Positions 32,051-44,500 are shown, numbered from the stretch's first letter. The stretch: DNA of 64,000 nucleotides from Pleurodeles waltl (GCF_031143425.1 NC_090438.1:771601138-771665137); one strand, 5' to 3'. The notes: generated by a model not told the origin, from the letters alone. Numbers and translations are program-made.

Positions 32051-33243
32051 CTACCCTGAACCCTAGAAAATTAGATTCCTGTAACTACAAGAAGAAGGAC
32101 TGCCTAGCTGAAAACCCCTGCAGAGGAAGACCAGAAGACGACAACTGCCTTGGCTCCAGAAACTCACCGGCCTGTCTCCTGCCTTCCAAAGATCCTGCTC
32201 CAGCGACGCCTTCCAAAGGGACCAGCGACCTCGACATCCTCTGAGGACTGCCCCTGCTTCGAAAAGACAAGAAACTCCCGAGGACAGCGGACCTGCTCCA
32301 AGAAAAGCTGCAACTTTGTTTCCAGCAGCTTTAAAGAACCCTGCAAGCTCCCCGCAAGAAGCGTGAGACTTGCAACACTGCACCCGGCGACCCCGACTCG
32401 GCTGGTGGCGATCCAACACCTCAGGAGGGACCCCAGGACTACTCTAAGACTGTGAGTACAAAAACCTGTCCCCCCGGAGCCCCCACAGCGCCGCCTGCAG
32501 AGGGAATCCCGAGGCTTCCCCTGACCGCGACTCTTTGAATCCTAAGTCCCGACACCTGGGAGAGACCCTGCACCCGCAGCCCCCAGGACCTGAAGGACCG
32601 GACTTTCACTGGAGGAGTGACCCCCAGGAGTCCCTCTCCCTTGACCAAGTGGAGGTTTCCCCGAGGAACCCCCCCCTTGCCTGCCTGCAGCGCTGAAGAG
32701 ATCCCTAGATCTCCCATTGACTTCCATTACAAACCCGACGCTTGTTTCTACACTGCACCCGGCCGCCCCCGCGCTGCTGAGGGTGAAATTTCTGTGTGGG
32801 CTTGTGTCCCCCCCGGTGCCCTACAAAACCCCCCTGGTCTGCCCTCCGAAGACGCGGGTACTTACCTGCAAGCAGACCGGAACCGGGGCACCCCCTTCTC
32901 TCCATTCTAGCCTATGTGTTTTGGGCACCACTTTGAACTCTGCACCTGACCGGCCCTGAGCTGCTGGTGTGGTGACTTTGGGGTTGCTCTGAACCCCCAA
33001 CGGTGGGCTACCTTGGACCAAGAACTAAGCCCTGTAAGTGTCTTACTTACCTGGTTAACCTAACAAATACTTACCTCCCCTAGGAACTGTGAAAATTGCA
33101 CTGTGTCCACTTTTAAAACAGCTATTTGTGAATAACTTGAAAAGTATACATGCAATTTTGATGATTTGAAGTTCTTAAAGTACTTACCTGCAATACCTTT
33201 CAAATGAGATATTACATGTAAAATTTGAACCTGTGGTTCTTAA

Positions 33244-33249
33244 AATAAA
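33244..33249 (+). promoter_or_regulatory. Candidate polyadenylation signal AATAAA in Gmr1-like LTR 1
   Basis: AATAAA lies about 260 bp before the LTR end and is conserved in the other LTRs. Another AATAAA occurs upstream near 31446, so the functional one is uncertain. Confidence 0.35.
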
Positions 33250-33511
33250 CTAAGAAAAGATATTTTTCTATACAAAACCTATTGGCTGGATTTGTCTCTG
33301 AGTGTGTGTACCTCATTTATTGTCTATGTGTATGTACAACAAATGCTTAACACTACTCCTTGGATAAGCCTACTGCTCGACCACACTACCACAAAATAGA
33401 GCATTAGTATTATCTCTTTTTGCCACTATCTTACCTCTAAGGGGAACCCTTGGACTCTGTGCATGCTATTCCTTACTTTGAAATAGCACATACAGAGCCA
33501 ACTTCCTACAT

Positions 33512-33530
33512 TGGTGGATCAGCGGTGGGG
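33512..33530 (+). promoter_or_regulatory. Primer-binding site, Gmr1-like copy 1
   Basis: TGGTGGATCAGCGGTGGGG lies one base after LTR1. The tRNA is not identified. A near match is found in the non-autonomous element (16457-16440). Confidence 0.65.
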
Positions 33531-33780
33531 TACAAGACTTTGCATTTGCTGGACTACTCAGCCAATACCTGATCACACGACAAATTCCAAAATTGTCATT
33601 AGAAATTCATTTTTGCAATTTGAAATTTTTCCAAATTCTTAAAAGTCCTGCTAGGGCCTTGTGTGTTAAGTCCCTGTTTAGCATTGTCTTTTAGAGTTTA
33701 AAAGTTTGTTAAAAGTTTGAAATTAGATTCTAGAAACAGTTTTAGATTCTTTAAAAAGTCTTCCAACTCTTAGCAAAATA

Positions 33781-36700
33781 ATGTCTGATACAGAGATGAA
33801 TGTGGTGGAACTCGACACCACACCTTACCTCCATCTTAAGATGAGGGAGCTAAGGTCTCTCTGTAATATAAAGAAAATAACCATTGGCTCCAGACCTACC
33901 AAAATTCAGCTCCAGGAGCTGTTGGCAGAGTTTGAAAAAGCCAACCCCTCTGATGATGACCTCACAGAGGAAGAAATTAGTGACTTGGAGGCCAATGTCC
34001 CTCCTCCAGTCCTAAATAGGGAGAACAGGACCCCTCAAGTCCTGTCTCCAACTGTGTTAGTCAGAAATAGTGAGTCCCTCACAGGAGGGTCCCACATTTC
34101 TGAAATCACTGAGGATGCTCTCAGTGAAGATGACCTCCTGTTAGCCAGGATGGCCAAAAGATTGGCTTTAGAGAGACAGCTCCTAGCCATAGAAAGGGAA
34201 AGACAAGAGATGGGCCTAGGACCCATCAATGGTGGCAGCAATATAAATAGGGTCAGAGATTCTCCTGACATGTTAAAAATCCCCAAAGGGATTGTGACAA
34301 AATTTGAAGATGGTGATGACATCACCAAGTGGTTCACAGCTTTTGAGAGGGCTTGTGTAACCAGAAAAGTGAACAGATCTCACTGGGGTGCTCTCCTTTG
34401 GGAAATGTTCACTGGAAAGTGTAGGGATAGACTCCTCACACTCTCTGGAAAAGATGCAGAATCTTATGACCTCATGAAGGGTACCCTGATTGAGGGCTTT
34501 GGATTCTCCACTGAGGAGTACAGGATTAGGTTCAGGGGGGCTCAAAAATCCTCGAGCCAGACCTGGGTTGACTTTGTTGACTACTCAGTGAAAACACTAG
34601 ATGGTTGGATTCAAGGCAGTGGTGTAAGTAATTATGATGGGCTGTACAATTTATTTGTGAAAGAACACCTGTTAAGTAATTGTTTCAATGATAAACTGCA
34701 TCAGCATCTGGTAGACCTAGGACCAATTTCTCCCCAAGAATTGGGAAAGAAGGCGGACCATTGGGTCAAGACAAGGGTGTCCAAGACTTCAACAGGGGGT
34801 GACCAAAAGAAAGGGGTCACAAAGACTCCCCAGGGGAAGGGTGATGAGACAACCAAAACTAAAAATAGTAAAGAGTCTTCTACAGGCCCCCAAAAACCTG
34901 CACAGGAGGGTGGGCCCAGAGCCTCTTCACAAAACAATGGGTACAAGGGTAAAAACTTTGATCCCAAAAAGGCCTGGTGTCATAGCTGTAAACAGCATGG
35001 ACACCAAACTGGAGACAAGGCCTGTCCCAAGAAAGGTTCCACTCCAAACTCCCATCCAGGTAACACTGGTATGGCTAGTCTCCAAGTGGGATCAACAGTG
35101 TGCCCAGAGCAAATCAGGGTCCACACTGAAGCTATTCTAGTTTCTGAGGGTGGGGTGGATTTAGCCACACTAGCTGTCTGGCCGCCTAACATGCAAAAAT
35201 ACAGACAGCAACTCTTAATTAATGGGACTAGAATAGAGGGCCTGAGGGATACAGGTGCCAGTGTCACCATGGTGACAGAGAAACTGGTTTCCCCTGGCCA
35301 ATACCTGACTGGAAAAACTTACACAGTCACCAACGCTGACAATCAGAGAAAAGTACATCCCATGGCAATGGTTACTTTAGAATGGGGAGGGGTCAATGGC
35401 CTGAAACAGGTGGTGGTCTCCTCAAATATCCCAGTGGACTGTCTGCTTGGAAATGACCTGGAGTCCTCAGCATGGGCTGAGGTAGAACTAAAAACCCATG
35501 CAGCAATGCTGGGTATCCCTGAACTGGTGTGTGTGAAAACAAGAGCACAATGCAAGGCACAGGGTGAACAAGTAGAGCTGGAGTCTGGAAGAATGGCCCA
35601 GCCTACCAAGAGAACAGGAAAGTCAGTTGGGAAACCAACTGCAACACAGCAAAAGAAAGGGAACCTCTCTTCTCAGGAAGAAGTTCTGCCCTCTGAGGGA
35701 ACTGAGCCTTTGGAGCTTGAACCTTATCAGGTTGAGCTCTTAGGCCCAGGGGGACCCTCAAGGGAGGAGCTGTGTAAGGGACAAGAAACCTGTCCCTCTC
35801 TTGAAGGCCTTAGGCAGCAAGCTGCTGAAGAGTCCAAAGGCAAGAAAAATGGAACGCATAGGGTCTATTGGGAAGATGGACTCCTGTACACTGAGGCCAG
35901 AGACCCCAAACCTGGTGCCACTAGGAGAGTGGTAGTGCCTCAGCTGTTCAGGAAGTTCATCCTAACATTGGCCCATGACATTCCTCTTGCTGGACATTTG
36001 GGACAAACCAAGACGTGGGAGAGGTTAGTCAACCACTTCTATTGGCCCAATATGTCCAACATGGTTAAGGAGTTTTGCCTCTCCTGCCCCACCTGTCAAG
36101 CCAGTGGTAAGACAGGTGGACATCCAAAGGCCCCCCTCATTCCACTTCCAGTGGTGGGGGTTCCCTTTGAAAGAGTGGGTGTGGACATAGTTGGTCCACT
36201 AGAACCTCCCACAGCCTCAGGAAATATGTATATCCTGGTAGTAGTGGATCATGCTACCAGGTATCCTGAAGCTATTCCCCTTAGGTCGACTACTGCCCCT
36301 GCAGTAGCCAAGGCCCTCATTGGTATCTTTACCAGAGTGGGTTTCCCTAAGGAGGTGGTGTCTGACAGAGGTACCAACTTCATGTCAGCATACCTAAAGC
36401 ACATGTGGAATGAGTGTGGGGTGACTTATAAATTCACTACACCATACCATCCACAAACTAATGGCTTAGTTGAGAGATTCAACAAGACATTAAAGGGCAT
36501 GATCATGGGGCTCCCAGAAAAACTCAAAAGGAGATGGGATGTCCTCTTGCCATGCCTGCTTTTCGCTTACAGAGAGGTGCCACAGAAGGGAGTAGGATTC
36601 TCACCCCTTGAACTTCTGTTTGGTCATCCTGTAAGGGGACCACTTGCCCTTGTTAAAGAAGGCTGGGAGAGACCTCTCCGTGAGCCTAAACAGGACATAG

Positions 36701-38559
36701 TGGACTATGTACTTGGCCTTCGCTCTAGAATGGCAGAGTACATGGAAAAGGCAACCAAAAACCTTGAGGCCAGCCAACAGCTCCAGAAGTTTTGGTATGA
36801 CCAAAAGGCTGCACTGGTTGAGTTCCAACCAGGGCAGAAAGTCTGGGTTCTGGAGCCTGTGGCTCCCAGGGCACTCCAGGACAAATGGAGTGGCCCTTAC
36901 CCAGTACTAGAGAGGAAGAGTCAGGTCACCTACTTGTTGGACCTGGGCACAAGCAGGAGCCCCAAGAGGGTGATCCATGTAAACCGCCTTAAGCTCTTCC
37001 ACGACAGGGCTGATGTCAATCTGTTGATGGTAACAGATGAGGATCAGGAGGCAGAGAGTGAACCTCTCCCTGATCTTCTGTCATCAGACCCAAAAGATGG
37101 TACAGTAGATGGAGTGATCTACTCAGACACCCTCTCTGGCCAACAGCAAGCTGATTGTAGGAGAGTCCTACAACAGTTTCCTGAACTCTTCTCCTTAACC
37201 CCTGGTCAGACACACCTGTGTACCCATGATGTGGACACAGGAGACAGCATGCCTGTCAAGAACAAAATCTTTAGACAGTCTGACCATGTTAAGGAAAGCA
37301 TCAAGGTGGAAGTCCACAAGATGCTGGAATTGGGAGTAATTGAGCGCTCTGACAGCCCCTGGGCTAGCCCAGTGGTCTTAGTCCCCAAACCTCACACCAA
37401 AGATGGAAAGAAAGAGATGAGGTTTTGTGTGGACTACAGAGGGCTCAATTCTGTCACCAAGACAGATGCTCATCCAATTCCAAGAGCTGATGAGCTCATA
37501 GACAAATTAGGTGCTGCCAAATTCTTAAGTACCTTTGACTTGACAGCAGGGTACTGGCAAATAAAAATGGCACCTGGAGCAAAAGAGAAAACAGCATTCT
37601 CCACACCTGATGGGCATTATCAGTTTACTGTTATGCCCTTTGGTTTAAAGAATGCCCCTGCCACCTTCCAAAGGTTGGTGAATCAAGTCCTTGCTGGCTT
37701 GGAGTCCTTTAGCACAGCTTATCTTGATGATATTGCTGTCTTTAGCTCCACCTGGCAGGATCACCTGGTCCACCTGAAGAAGGTTTTGAAGGCTCTGCAA
37801 TCTGCAGGCCTCTCTATCAAGGCATCCAAATGCCAGATAGGGCAGGGAACTGTGGTTTACCTGGGCCACCTTGTAGGTGGAGGCCAAGTTCAGCCACTCC
37901 AACCCAAGATCCAGACTATTCTGGACTGGGTAGCTCCAAAAACCCAGACTCAAGTCAGGGCATTCCTTGGCTTGACTGGGTATTACAGGAGGTTTGTGAA
38001 GGGATATGGATCCATTGTGACAGCCCTCACTGAACTCACCTCCAAGAAAATGCCCAAGAAAGTGAACTGGACTGTGGAATGCCAACAGGCCTTTGACACC
38101 CTGAAACAAGCAATGTGCTCAGCACCAGTTCTCAAAGCTCCAGATTATTCTAAGCAGTTCATTGTGCAGACTGATGCCTCTGAACATGGGATAGGGGCAG
38201 TTTTGTCCCAAACAAATGATGATGGCCTTGACCAGCCTGTTGCTTTCATTAGCAGGAGGTTACTCCCCAGGGAGCAGCGTTGGAGTGCCATTGAGAGGGA
38301 GGCCTTTGCTGTGGTTTGGTCCCTGAAGAAGCTGAGACCATACCTCTTTAGGACTCACTTCCTAGTTCAAACTGACCACAGACCTCTCAAATGGCTGATG
38401 CAAATGAAAGGTGAAAATCCTAAACTGTTGAGGTGGTCCATCTCCCTACAGGGAATGGACTTTATAGTGGAACACAGACCTGGGACTGCCCATGCCAATG
38501 CAGATGGCCTTTCCAGGTTCTTCCACTTAGAAAATGAAGACTCTCTTGGGAAAGGTTAG
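33781..38559 (+). CDS. Gmr1-like Gag-PR-IN-RT-RNaseH polyprotein, copy 1
   Basis: A single 1592-codon frame begins at the first ATG, 270 bp after LTR1. Domains in order: SAP-like N-terminus and acidic coiled coil (1-150); capsid with SCAN-like region (about 170-335); zinc knuckle C400-x2-C403-x4-H408-x6-C415; protease D490-T-G-A with LLG at 555-557; integrase zinc finger H732, H739, C769, C772; integrase core D802, D862, E898 (35 residues between the last two); reverse transcriptase with D1253 and YLDD at 1314-1317; RNase H D1465, E1507, D1532. Integrase preceding RT is the Gmr1 arrangement, unlike ordinary Ty3/Gypsy. There are no internal stops or frameshifts and all catalytic residues are present. 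It probably makes virus-like particles, copies its RNA and integrates the DNA; activity is inferred only from intactness. Confidence 0.96.
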   Translation: MSDTEMNVVELDTTPYLHLKMRELRSLCNIKKITIGSRPTKIQLQELLAEFEKANPSDDDLTEEEISDLEANVPPPVLNRENRTPQVLSPTVLVRNSESLTGGSHISEITEDALSEDDLLLARMAKRLALERQLLAIERERQEMGLGPINGGSNINRVRDSPDMLKIPKGIVTKFEDGDDITKWFTAFERACVTRKVNRSHWGALLWEMFTGKCRDRLLTLSGKDAESYDLMKGTLIEGFGFSTEEYRIRFRGAQKSSSQTWVDFVDYSVKTLDGWIQGSGVSNYDGLYNLFVKEHLLSNCFNDKLHQHLVDLGPISPQELGKKADHWVKTRVSKTSTGGDQKKGVTKTPQGKGDETTKTKNSKESSTGPQKPAQEGGPRASSQNNGYKGKNFDPKKAWCHSCKQHGHQTGDKACPKKGSTPNSHPGNTGMASLQVGSTVCPEQIRVHTEAILVSEGGVDLATLAVWPPNMQKYRQQLLINGTRIEGLRDTGASVTMVTEKLVSPGQYLTGKTYTVTNADNQRKVHPMAMVTLEWGGVNGLKQVVVSSNIPVDCLLGNDLESSAWAEVELKTHAAMLGIPELVCVKTRAQCKAQGEQVELESGRMAQPTKRTGKSVGKPTATQQKKGNLSSQEEVLPSEGTEPLELEPYQVELLGPGGPSREELCKGQETCPSLEGLRQQAAEESKGKKNGTHRVYWEDGLLYTEARDPKPGATRRVVVPQLFRKFILTLAHDIPLAGHLGQTKTWERLVNHFYWPNMSNMVKEFCLSCPTCQASGKTGGHPKAPLIPLPVVGVPFERVGVDIVGPLEPPTASGNMYILVVVDHATRYPEAIPLRSTTAPAVAKALIGIFTRVGFPKEVVSDRGTNFMSAYLKHMWNECGVTYKFTTPYHPQTNGLVERFNKTLKGMIMGLPEKLKRRWDVLLPCLLFAYREVPQKGVGFSPLELLFGHPVRGPLALVKEGWERPLREPKQDIVDYVLGLRSRMAEYMEKATKNLEASQQLQKFWYDQKAALVEFQPGQKVWVLEPVAPRALQDKWSGPYPVLERKSQVTYLLDLGTSRSPKRVIHVNRLKLFHDRADVNLLMVTDEDQEAESEPLPDLLSSDPKDGTVDGVIYSDTLSGQQQADCRRVLQQFPELFSLTPGQTHLCTHDVDTGDSMPVKNKIFRQSDHVKESIKVEVHKMLELGVIERSDSPWASPVVLVPKPHTKDGKKEMRFCVDYRGLNSVTKTDAHPIPRADELIDKLGAAKFLSTFDLTAGYWQIKMAPGAKEKTAFSTPDGHYQFTVMPFGLKNAPATFQRLVNQVLAGLESFSTAYLDDIAVFSSTWQDHLVHLKKVLKALQSAGLSIKASKCQIGQGTVVYLGHLVGGGQVQPLQPKIQTILDWVAPKTQTQVRAFLGLTGYYRRFVKGYGSIVTALTELTSKKMPKKVNWTVECQQAFDTLKQAMCSAPVLKAPDYSKQFIVQTDASEHGIGAVLSQTNDDGLDQPVAFISRRLLPREQRWSAIEREAFAVVWSLKKLRPYLFRTHFLVQTDHRPLKWLMQMKGENPKLLRWSISLQGMDFIVEHRPGTAHANADGLSRFFHLENEDSLGKG

Positions 38560-38577
38560 TCTCATCCTCTTTCGTTT

Positions 38578-38586
38578 GGGGGGGGG
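38578..38586 (+). promoter_or_regulatory. Polypurine tract, Gmr1-like copy 1
   Basis: Nine consecutive G residues are followed by TTG and then LTR2. Confidence 0.7.
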
Positions 38587-38589
38587 TTG

Positions 38590-41272
38590 TGTAAGGAAAT
38601 GCCTCCTTGGCATGGTTGCCCCCTGACTTTTTGCCTTTGCTGATGCTATGTTTACAATTGAAAGTGTGCTGAGGCCTGCTAACCAGGCCCCAGCACCAGT
38701 GTTCTTTCCCTAACCTGTACTTTTGTATCCACAATTGGCAGACCCTGGCATCCAGATAAGTCCCTTGTAACTGGTACTTCTAGTACCAAGGGCCCTGATG
38801 CCAAGGAAGGTCTCTAAGGGCTGCAGCATGTCTTATGCCACCCTGGAGACCTCTCACTCAGCACAGACACACTGCTTGCCAGCTTGTGTGTGCTAGTGAG
38901 GACAAAACGAGTAAGTCGACATGGCACTCCCCTCAGGGTGCCATGCCAGCCTCTCACTGCCTATGCAGTATAGGTAAGACACCCCTCTAGCAGGCCTTAC
39001 AGCCCTAAGGCAGGGTGCACTATACCATAGGTGAGGGTACCAGTGCATGAGCATGGTACCCCTACAGTGTCTAAACAAAACCTTAGACATTGTAAGTGCA
39101 GGGTAGCCATAAGAGTATATGGTCTGGGAGTTTGTCAAACACGAACTCCACAGCACCATAATGGCTACACTGAAAACTGGGAAGTTTGGTATCAAACTTC
39201 TCAGCACAATAAATGCACACTGATGCCAGTGTACATTTTATTGTAAAATACACCACAGAGGGCACCTTAGAGGTGCCCCCTGAAACTTAACCGACTATCT
39301 GTGTAGGCTGACTAGTTTTAGCAGCCTGCCACAAACCGAGACATGTTGCTGGCCCCATGGGGAGAGTGCCTTTGTCACTCTGAGGCCAGTAACAAAGCCT
39401 GCACTGGGTGGAGATGCTAACACCTCCCCCAGGCAGGAATTGTCACACCTGGCGGTGAGCCTCAAAGGCTCACCTCCTTTGTGCCAACCCAGCAGGACAC
39501 TCCAGCTAGTGGAGTTGCCCGCCCCCTCCGGCCAGGCCCCACTTTTGGCGGCAAGGCCGGAGAAAATAATGAGAAAAACAAGGAGGAGTCACTGGCCAGT
39601 CAGGACAGCCCCTAAGGTGTCCTGAGCTGAAGTGACTCTAACTTTTAGAAATCCTCCATCTTGCAGATGGAGGATTCCCCCAATAGGGTTAGGATTGTGA
39701 CCCCCTCCCCTTGGGAGGAGGCACAAAGAGGGTGTACCCACCCTCAGGGCTAGTAGCCATTGGCTACTAACCCTCCAGACCTAAACACGCCCTTAAATTT
39801 AGTATTTAAGGGCTACCCTGAACCCTAGAAAATTAGATTCCTGTAACTACAAGAAGAAGGACTGCCTAGCTGAAAACCCCTGCAGAGGAAGACCAGAAGA
39901 CGACAACTGCCTTGGCTCCAGAAACTCACCGGCCTGTCTCCTGCCTTCCAAAGATCCTGCTCCAGCGACGCCTTCCAAAGGGACCAGCGACCTCGACATC
40001 CTCTGAGGACTGCCCCTGCTTCGAAAAGACAAGAAACTCCCGAGGACAGCGGACCTGCTCCAAGAAAAGCTGCAACTTTGTTTCCAGCAGCTTTAAAGAA
40101 CCCTGCAAGCTCCCCGCAAGAAGCGTGAGACTTGCAACACTGCACCCGGCGACCCCGACTCGGCTGGTGGCGATCCAACACCTCAGGAGGGACCCCAGGA
40201 CTACTCTAAGACTGTGAGTACAAAAACCTGTCCCCCCGGAGCCCCCACAGCGCCGCCTGCAGAGGGAATCCCGAGGCTTCCCCTGACCGCGACTCTTTGA
40301 ATCCTAAGTCCCGACACCTGGGAGAGACCCTGCACCCGCAGCCCCCAGGACCTGAAGGACCGGACTTTCACTGGAGGAGTGACCCCCAGGAGTCCCTCTC
40401 CCTTGACCAAGTGGAGGTTTCCCCGAGGAACCCCCCCCTTGCCTGCCTGCAGCGCTGAAGAGATCCCTAGATCTCCCATTGACTTCCATTACAAACCCGA
40501 CGCTTGTTTCTACACTGCACCCGGCCGCCCCCGCGCTGCTGAGGGTGAAATTTCTGTGTGGGCTTGTGTCCCCCCCGGTGCCCTACAAAACCCCCCTGGT
40601 CTGCCCTCCGAAGACGCGGGTACTTACCTGCAAGCAGACCGGAACCGGGGCACCCCCTTCTCTCCATTCTAGCCTATGTGTTTTGGGCACCACTTTGAAC
40701 TCTGCACCTGACCGGCCCTGAGCTGCTGGTGTGGTGACTTTGGGGTTGCTCTGAACCCCCAACGGTGGGCTACCTTGGACCAAGAACTAAGCCCTGTAAG
40801 TGTCTTACTTACCTGGTTAACCTAACAAATACTTACCTCCCCTAGGAACTGTGAAAATTGCACTGTGTCCACTTTTAAAACAGCTATTTGTGAATAACTT
40901 GAAAAGTATACATGCAATTTTGATGATTTGAAGTTCTTAAAGTACTTACCTGCAATACCTTTCAAATGAGATATTACATGTAAAATTTGAACCTGTGGTT
41001 CTTAAAATAAACTAAGAAAAGATATTTTTCTATACAAAACCTATTGGCTGGATTTGTCTCTGAGTGTGTGTACCTCATTTATTGTCTATGTGTATGTACA
41101 ACAAATGCTTAACACTACTCCTTGGATAAGCCTACTGCTCGACCACACTACCACAAAATAGAGCATTAGTATTATCTCTTTTTGCCACTATCTTACCTCT
41201 AAGGGGAACCCTTGGACTCTGTGCATGCTATTCCTTACTTTGAAATAGCACATACAGAGCCAACTTCCTACA
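38590..41272 (+). repeat. Gmr1-like LTR 2 (shared by copies 1 and 2)
   Basis: This 2683-bp LTR is at once the 3' LTR of copy 1 and the 5' LTR of copy 2, with no second target duplication or other host DNA around it. Confidence 0.95.
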
Positions 41273-41273
41273 T

Positions 41274-41292
41274 TGGTGGATCAGCGGTGGGG
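41274..41292 (+). promoter_or_regulatory. Primer-binding site, Gmr1-like copy 2
   Basis: Identical to the site at 33512-33530 and one base after LTR2. Confidence 0.65.
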
Positions 41293-41542
41293 TACAAGAC
41301 TTTGCATTTGCTGGACTACTCAGCCAATACCTGATCACACGACAAATTCCAAAATTGTCATTAGAAATTCATTTTTGCAATTTGAAATTTTTCCAAATTC
41401 TTAAAAGTCCTGCTAGGGCCTTGTGTGTTAAGTCCCTGTTTAGCATTGTCTTTTAGAGTTTAAAAGTTTGTTAAAAGTTTGAAATTAGATTCTAGAAACA
41501 GTTTTAGATTCTTTAAAAAGTCTTCCAACTCTTAGCAAAATA

Positions 41543-44500
41543 ATGTCTGATACAGAGATGAATGTGGTGGAACTCGACACCACACCTTACCTCCATCTTA
41601 AGATGAGGGAGCTAAGGTCTCTCTGTAATATAAAGAAAATAACCATTGGCTCCAGACCTACCAAAATTCAGCTCCAGGAGCTGTTGGCAGAGTTTGAAAA
41701 AGCCAACCCCTCTGATGATGACCTCACAGAGGAAGAAATTAGTGACTTGGAGGCCAATGTCCCTCCTCCAGTCCTAAATAGGGAGAACAGGACCCCTCAA
41801 GTCCTGTCTCCAACTGTGTTAGTCAGAAATAGTGAGTCCCTCACAGGAGGGTCCCACATTTCTGAAATCACTGAGGATGCTCTCAGTGAAGATGACCTCC
41901 TGTTAGCCAGGATGGCCAAAAGATTGGCTTTAGAGAGACAGCTCCTAGCCATAGAAAGGGAAAGACAAGAGATGGGCCTAGGACCCATCAATGGTGGCAG
42001 CAATATAAATAGGGTCAGAGATTCTCCTGACATGTTAAAAATCCCCAAAGGGATTGTGACAAAATTTGAAGATGGTGATGACATCACCAAGTGGTTCACA
42101 GCTTTTGAGAGGGCTTGTGTAACCAGAAAAGTGAACAGATCTCACTGGGGTGCTCTCCTTTGGGAAATGTTCACTGGAAAGTGTAGGGATAGACTCCTCA
42201 CACTCTCTGGAAAAGATGCAGAATCTTATGACCTCATGAAGGGTACCCTGATTGAGGGCTTTGGATTCTCCACTGAGGAGTACAGGATTAGGTTCAGGGG
42301 GGCTCAAAAATCCTCGAGCCAGACCTGGGTTGACTTTGTTGACTACTCAGTGAAAACACTAGATGGTTGGATTCAAGGCAGTGGTGTAAGTAATTATGAT
42401 GGGCTGTACAATTTATTTGTGAAAGAACACCTGTTAAGTAATTGTTTCAATGATAAACTGCATCAGCATCTGGTAGACCTAGGACCAATTTCTCCCCAAG
42501 AATTGGGAAAGAAGGCGGACCATTGGGTCAAGACAAGGGTGTCCAAGACTTCAACAGGGGGTGACCAAAAGAAAGGGGTCACAAAGACTCCCCAGGGGAA
42601 GGGTGATGAGACAACCAAAACTAAAAATAGTAAAGAGTCTTCTACAGGCCCCCAAAAACCTGCACAGGAGGGTGGGCCCAGAGCCTCTTCACAAAACAAT
42701 GGGTACAAGGGTAAAAACTTTGATCCCAAAAAGGCCTGGTGTCATAGCTGTAAACAGCATGGACACCAAACTGGAGACAAGGCCTGTCCCAAGAAAGGTT
42801 CCACTCCAAACTCCCATCCAGGTAACACTGGTATGGCTAGTCTCCAAGTGGGATCAACAGTGTGCCCAGAGCAAATCAGGGTCCACACTGAAGCTATTCT
42901 AGTTTCTGAGGGTGGGGTGGATTTAGCCACACTAGCTGTCTGGCCGCCTAACATGCAAAAATACAGACAGCAACTCTTAATTAATGGGACTAGAATAGAG
43001 GGCCTGAGGGATACAGGTGCCAGTGTCACCATGGTGACAGAGAAACTGGTTTCCCCTGGCCAATACCTGACTGGAAAAACTTACACAGTCACCAACGCTG
43101 ACAATCAGAGAAAAGTACATCCCATGGCAATGGTTACTTTAGAATGGGGAGGGGTCAATGGCCTGAAACAGGTGGTGGTCTCCTCAAATATCCCAGTGGA
43201 CTGTCTGCTTGGAAATGACCTGGAGTCCTCAGCATGGGCTGAGGTAGAACTAAAAACCCATGCAGCAATGCTGGGTATCCCTGAACTGGTGTGTGTGAAA
43301 ACAAGAGCACAATGCAAGGCACAGGGTGAACAAGTAGAGCTGGAGTCTGGAAGAATGGCCCAGCCTACCAAGAGAACAGGAAAGTCAGTTGGGAAACCAA
43401 CTGCAACACAGCAAAAGAAAGGGAACCTCTCTTCTCAGGAAGAAGTTCTGCCCTCTGAGGGAACTGAGCCTTTGGAGCTTGAACCTTATCAGGTTGAGCT
43501 CTTAGGCCCAGGGGGACCCTCAAGGGAGGAGCTGTGTAAGGGACAAGAAACCTGTCCCTCTCTTGAAGGCCTTAGGCAGCAAGCTGCTGAAGAGTCCAAA
43601 GGCAAGAAAAATGGAACGCATAGGGTCTATTGGGAAGATGGACTCCTGTACACTGAGGCCAGAGACCCCAAACCTGGTGCCACTAGGAGAGTGGTAGTGC
43701 CTCAGCTGTTCAGGAAGTTCATCCTAACATTGGCCCATGACATTCCTCTTGCTGGACATTTGGGACAAACCAAGACGTGGGAGAGGTTAGTCAACCACTT
43801 CTATTGGCCCAATATGTCCAACATGGTTAAGGAGTTTTGCCTCTCCTGCCCCACCTGTCAAGCCAGTGGTAAGACAGGTGGACATCCAAAGGCCCCCCTC
43901 ATTCCACTTCCAGTGGTGGGGGTTCCCTTTGAAAGAGTGGGTGTGGACATAGTTGGTCCACTAGAACCTCCCACAGCCTCAGGAAATATGTATATCCTGG
44001 TAGTAGTGGATCATGCTACCAGGTATCCTGAAGCTATTCCCCTTAGGTCGACTACTGCCCCTGCAGTAGCCAAGGCCCTCATTGGTATCTTTACCAGAGT
44101 GGGTTTCCCTAAGGAGGTGGTGTCTGACAGAGGTACCAACTTCATGTCAGCATACCTAAAGCACATGTGGAATGAGTGTGGGGTGACTTATAAATTCACT
44201 ACACCATACCATCCACAAACTAATGGCTTAGTTGAGAGATTCAACAAGACATTAAAGGGCATGATCATGGGGCTCCCAGAAAAACTCAAAAGGAGATGGG
44301 ATGTCCTCTTGCCATGCCTGCTTTTCGCTTACAGAGAGGTGCCACAGAAGGGAGTAGGATTCTCACCCCTTGAACTTCTGTTTGGTCATCCTGTAAGGGG
44401 ACCACTTGCCCTTGTTAAAGAAGGCTGGGAGAGACCTCTCCGTGAGCCTAAACAGGACATAGTGGACTATGTACTTGGCCTTCGCTCTAGAATGGCAGAG

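Larger units (their letters stand above)
30828..33510 (+). repeat. Gmr1-like LTR 1
   Basis: This 2683-bp LTR starts TGTAAGGAAATGCC and ends CTTCCTACA. It differs from LTR2 at only two sites found by eye (CTCCATGG versus CTCCTTGG near the start, and GGAACTTC versus GGTACTTC near 31013). It carries a cluster of palindromes near 31888-32050. The promoter and U3/R/U5 limits are not firmly assigned. Confidence 0.95.

Noticed and set aside
37645..38109. 154-residue minus-strand frame inside the Gypsy polyprotein, present in all copies
   Set aside because: It is a shadow frame opposite RT/RNase H with no independent features.
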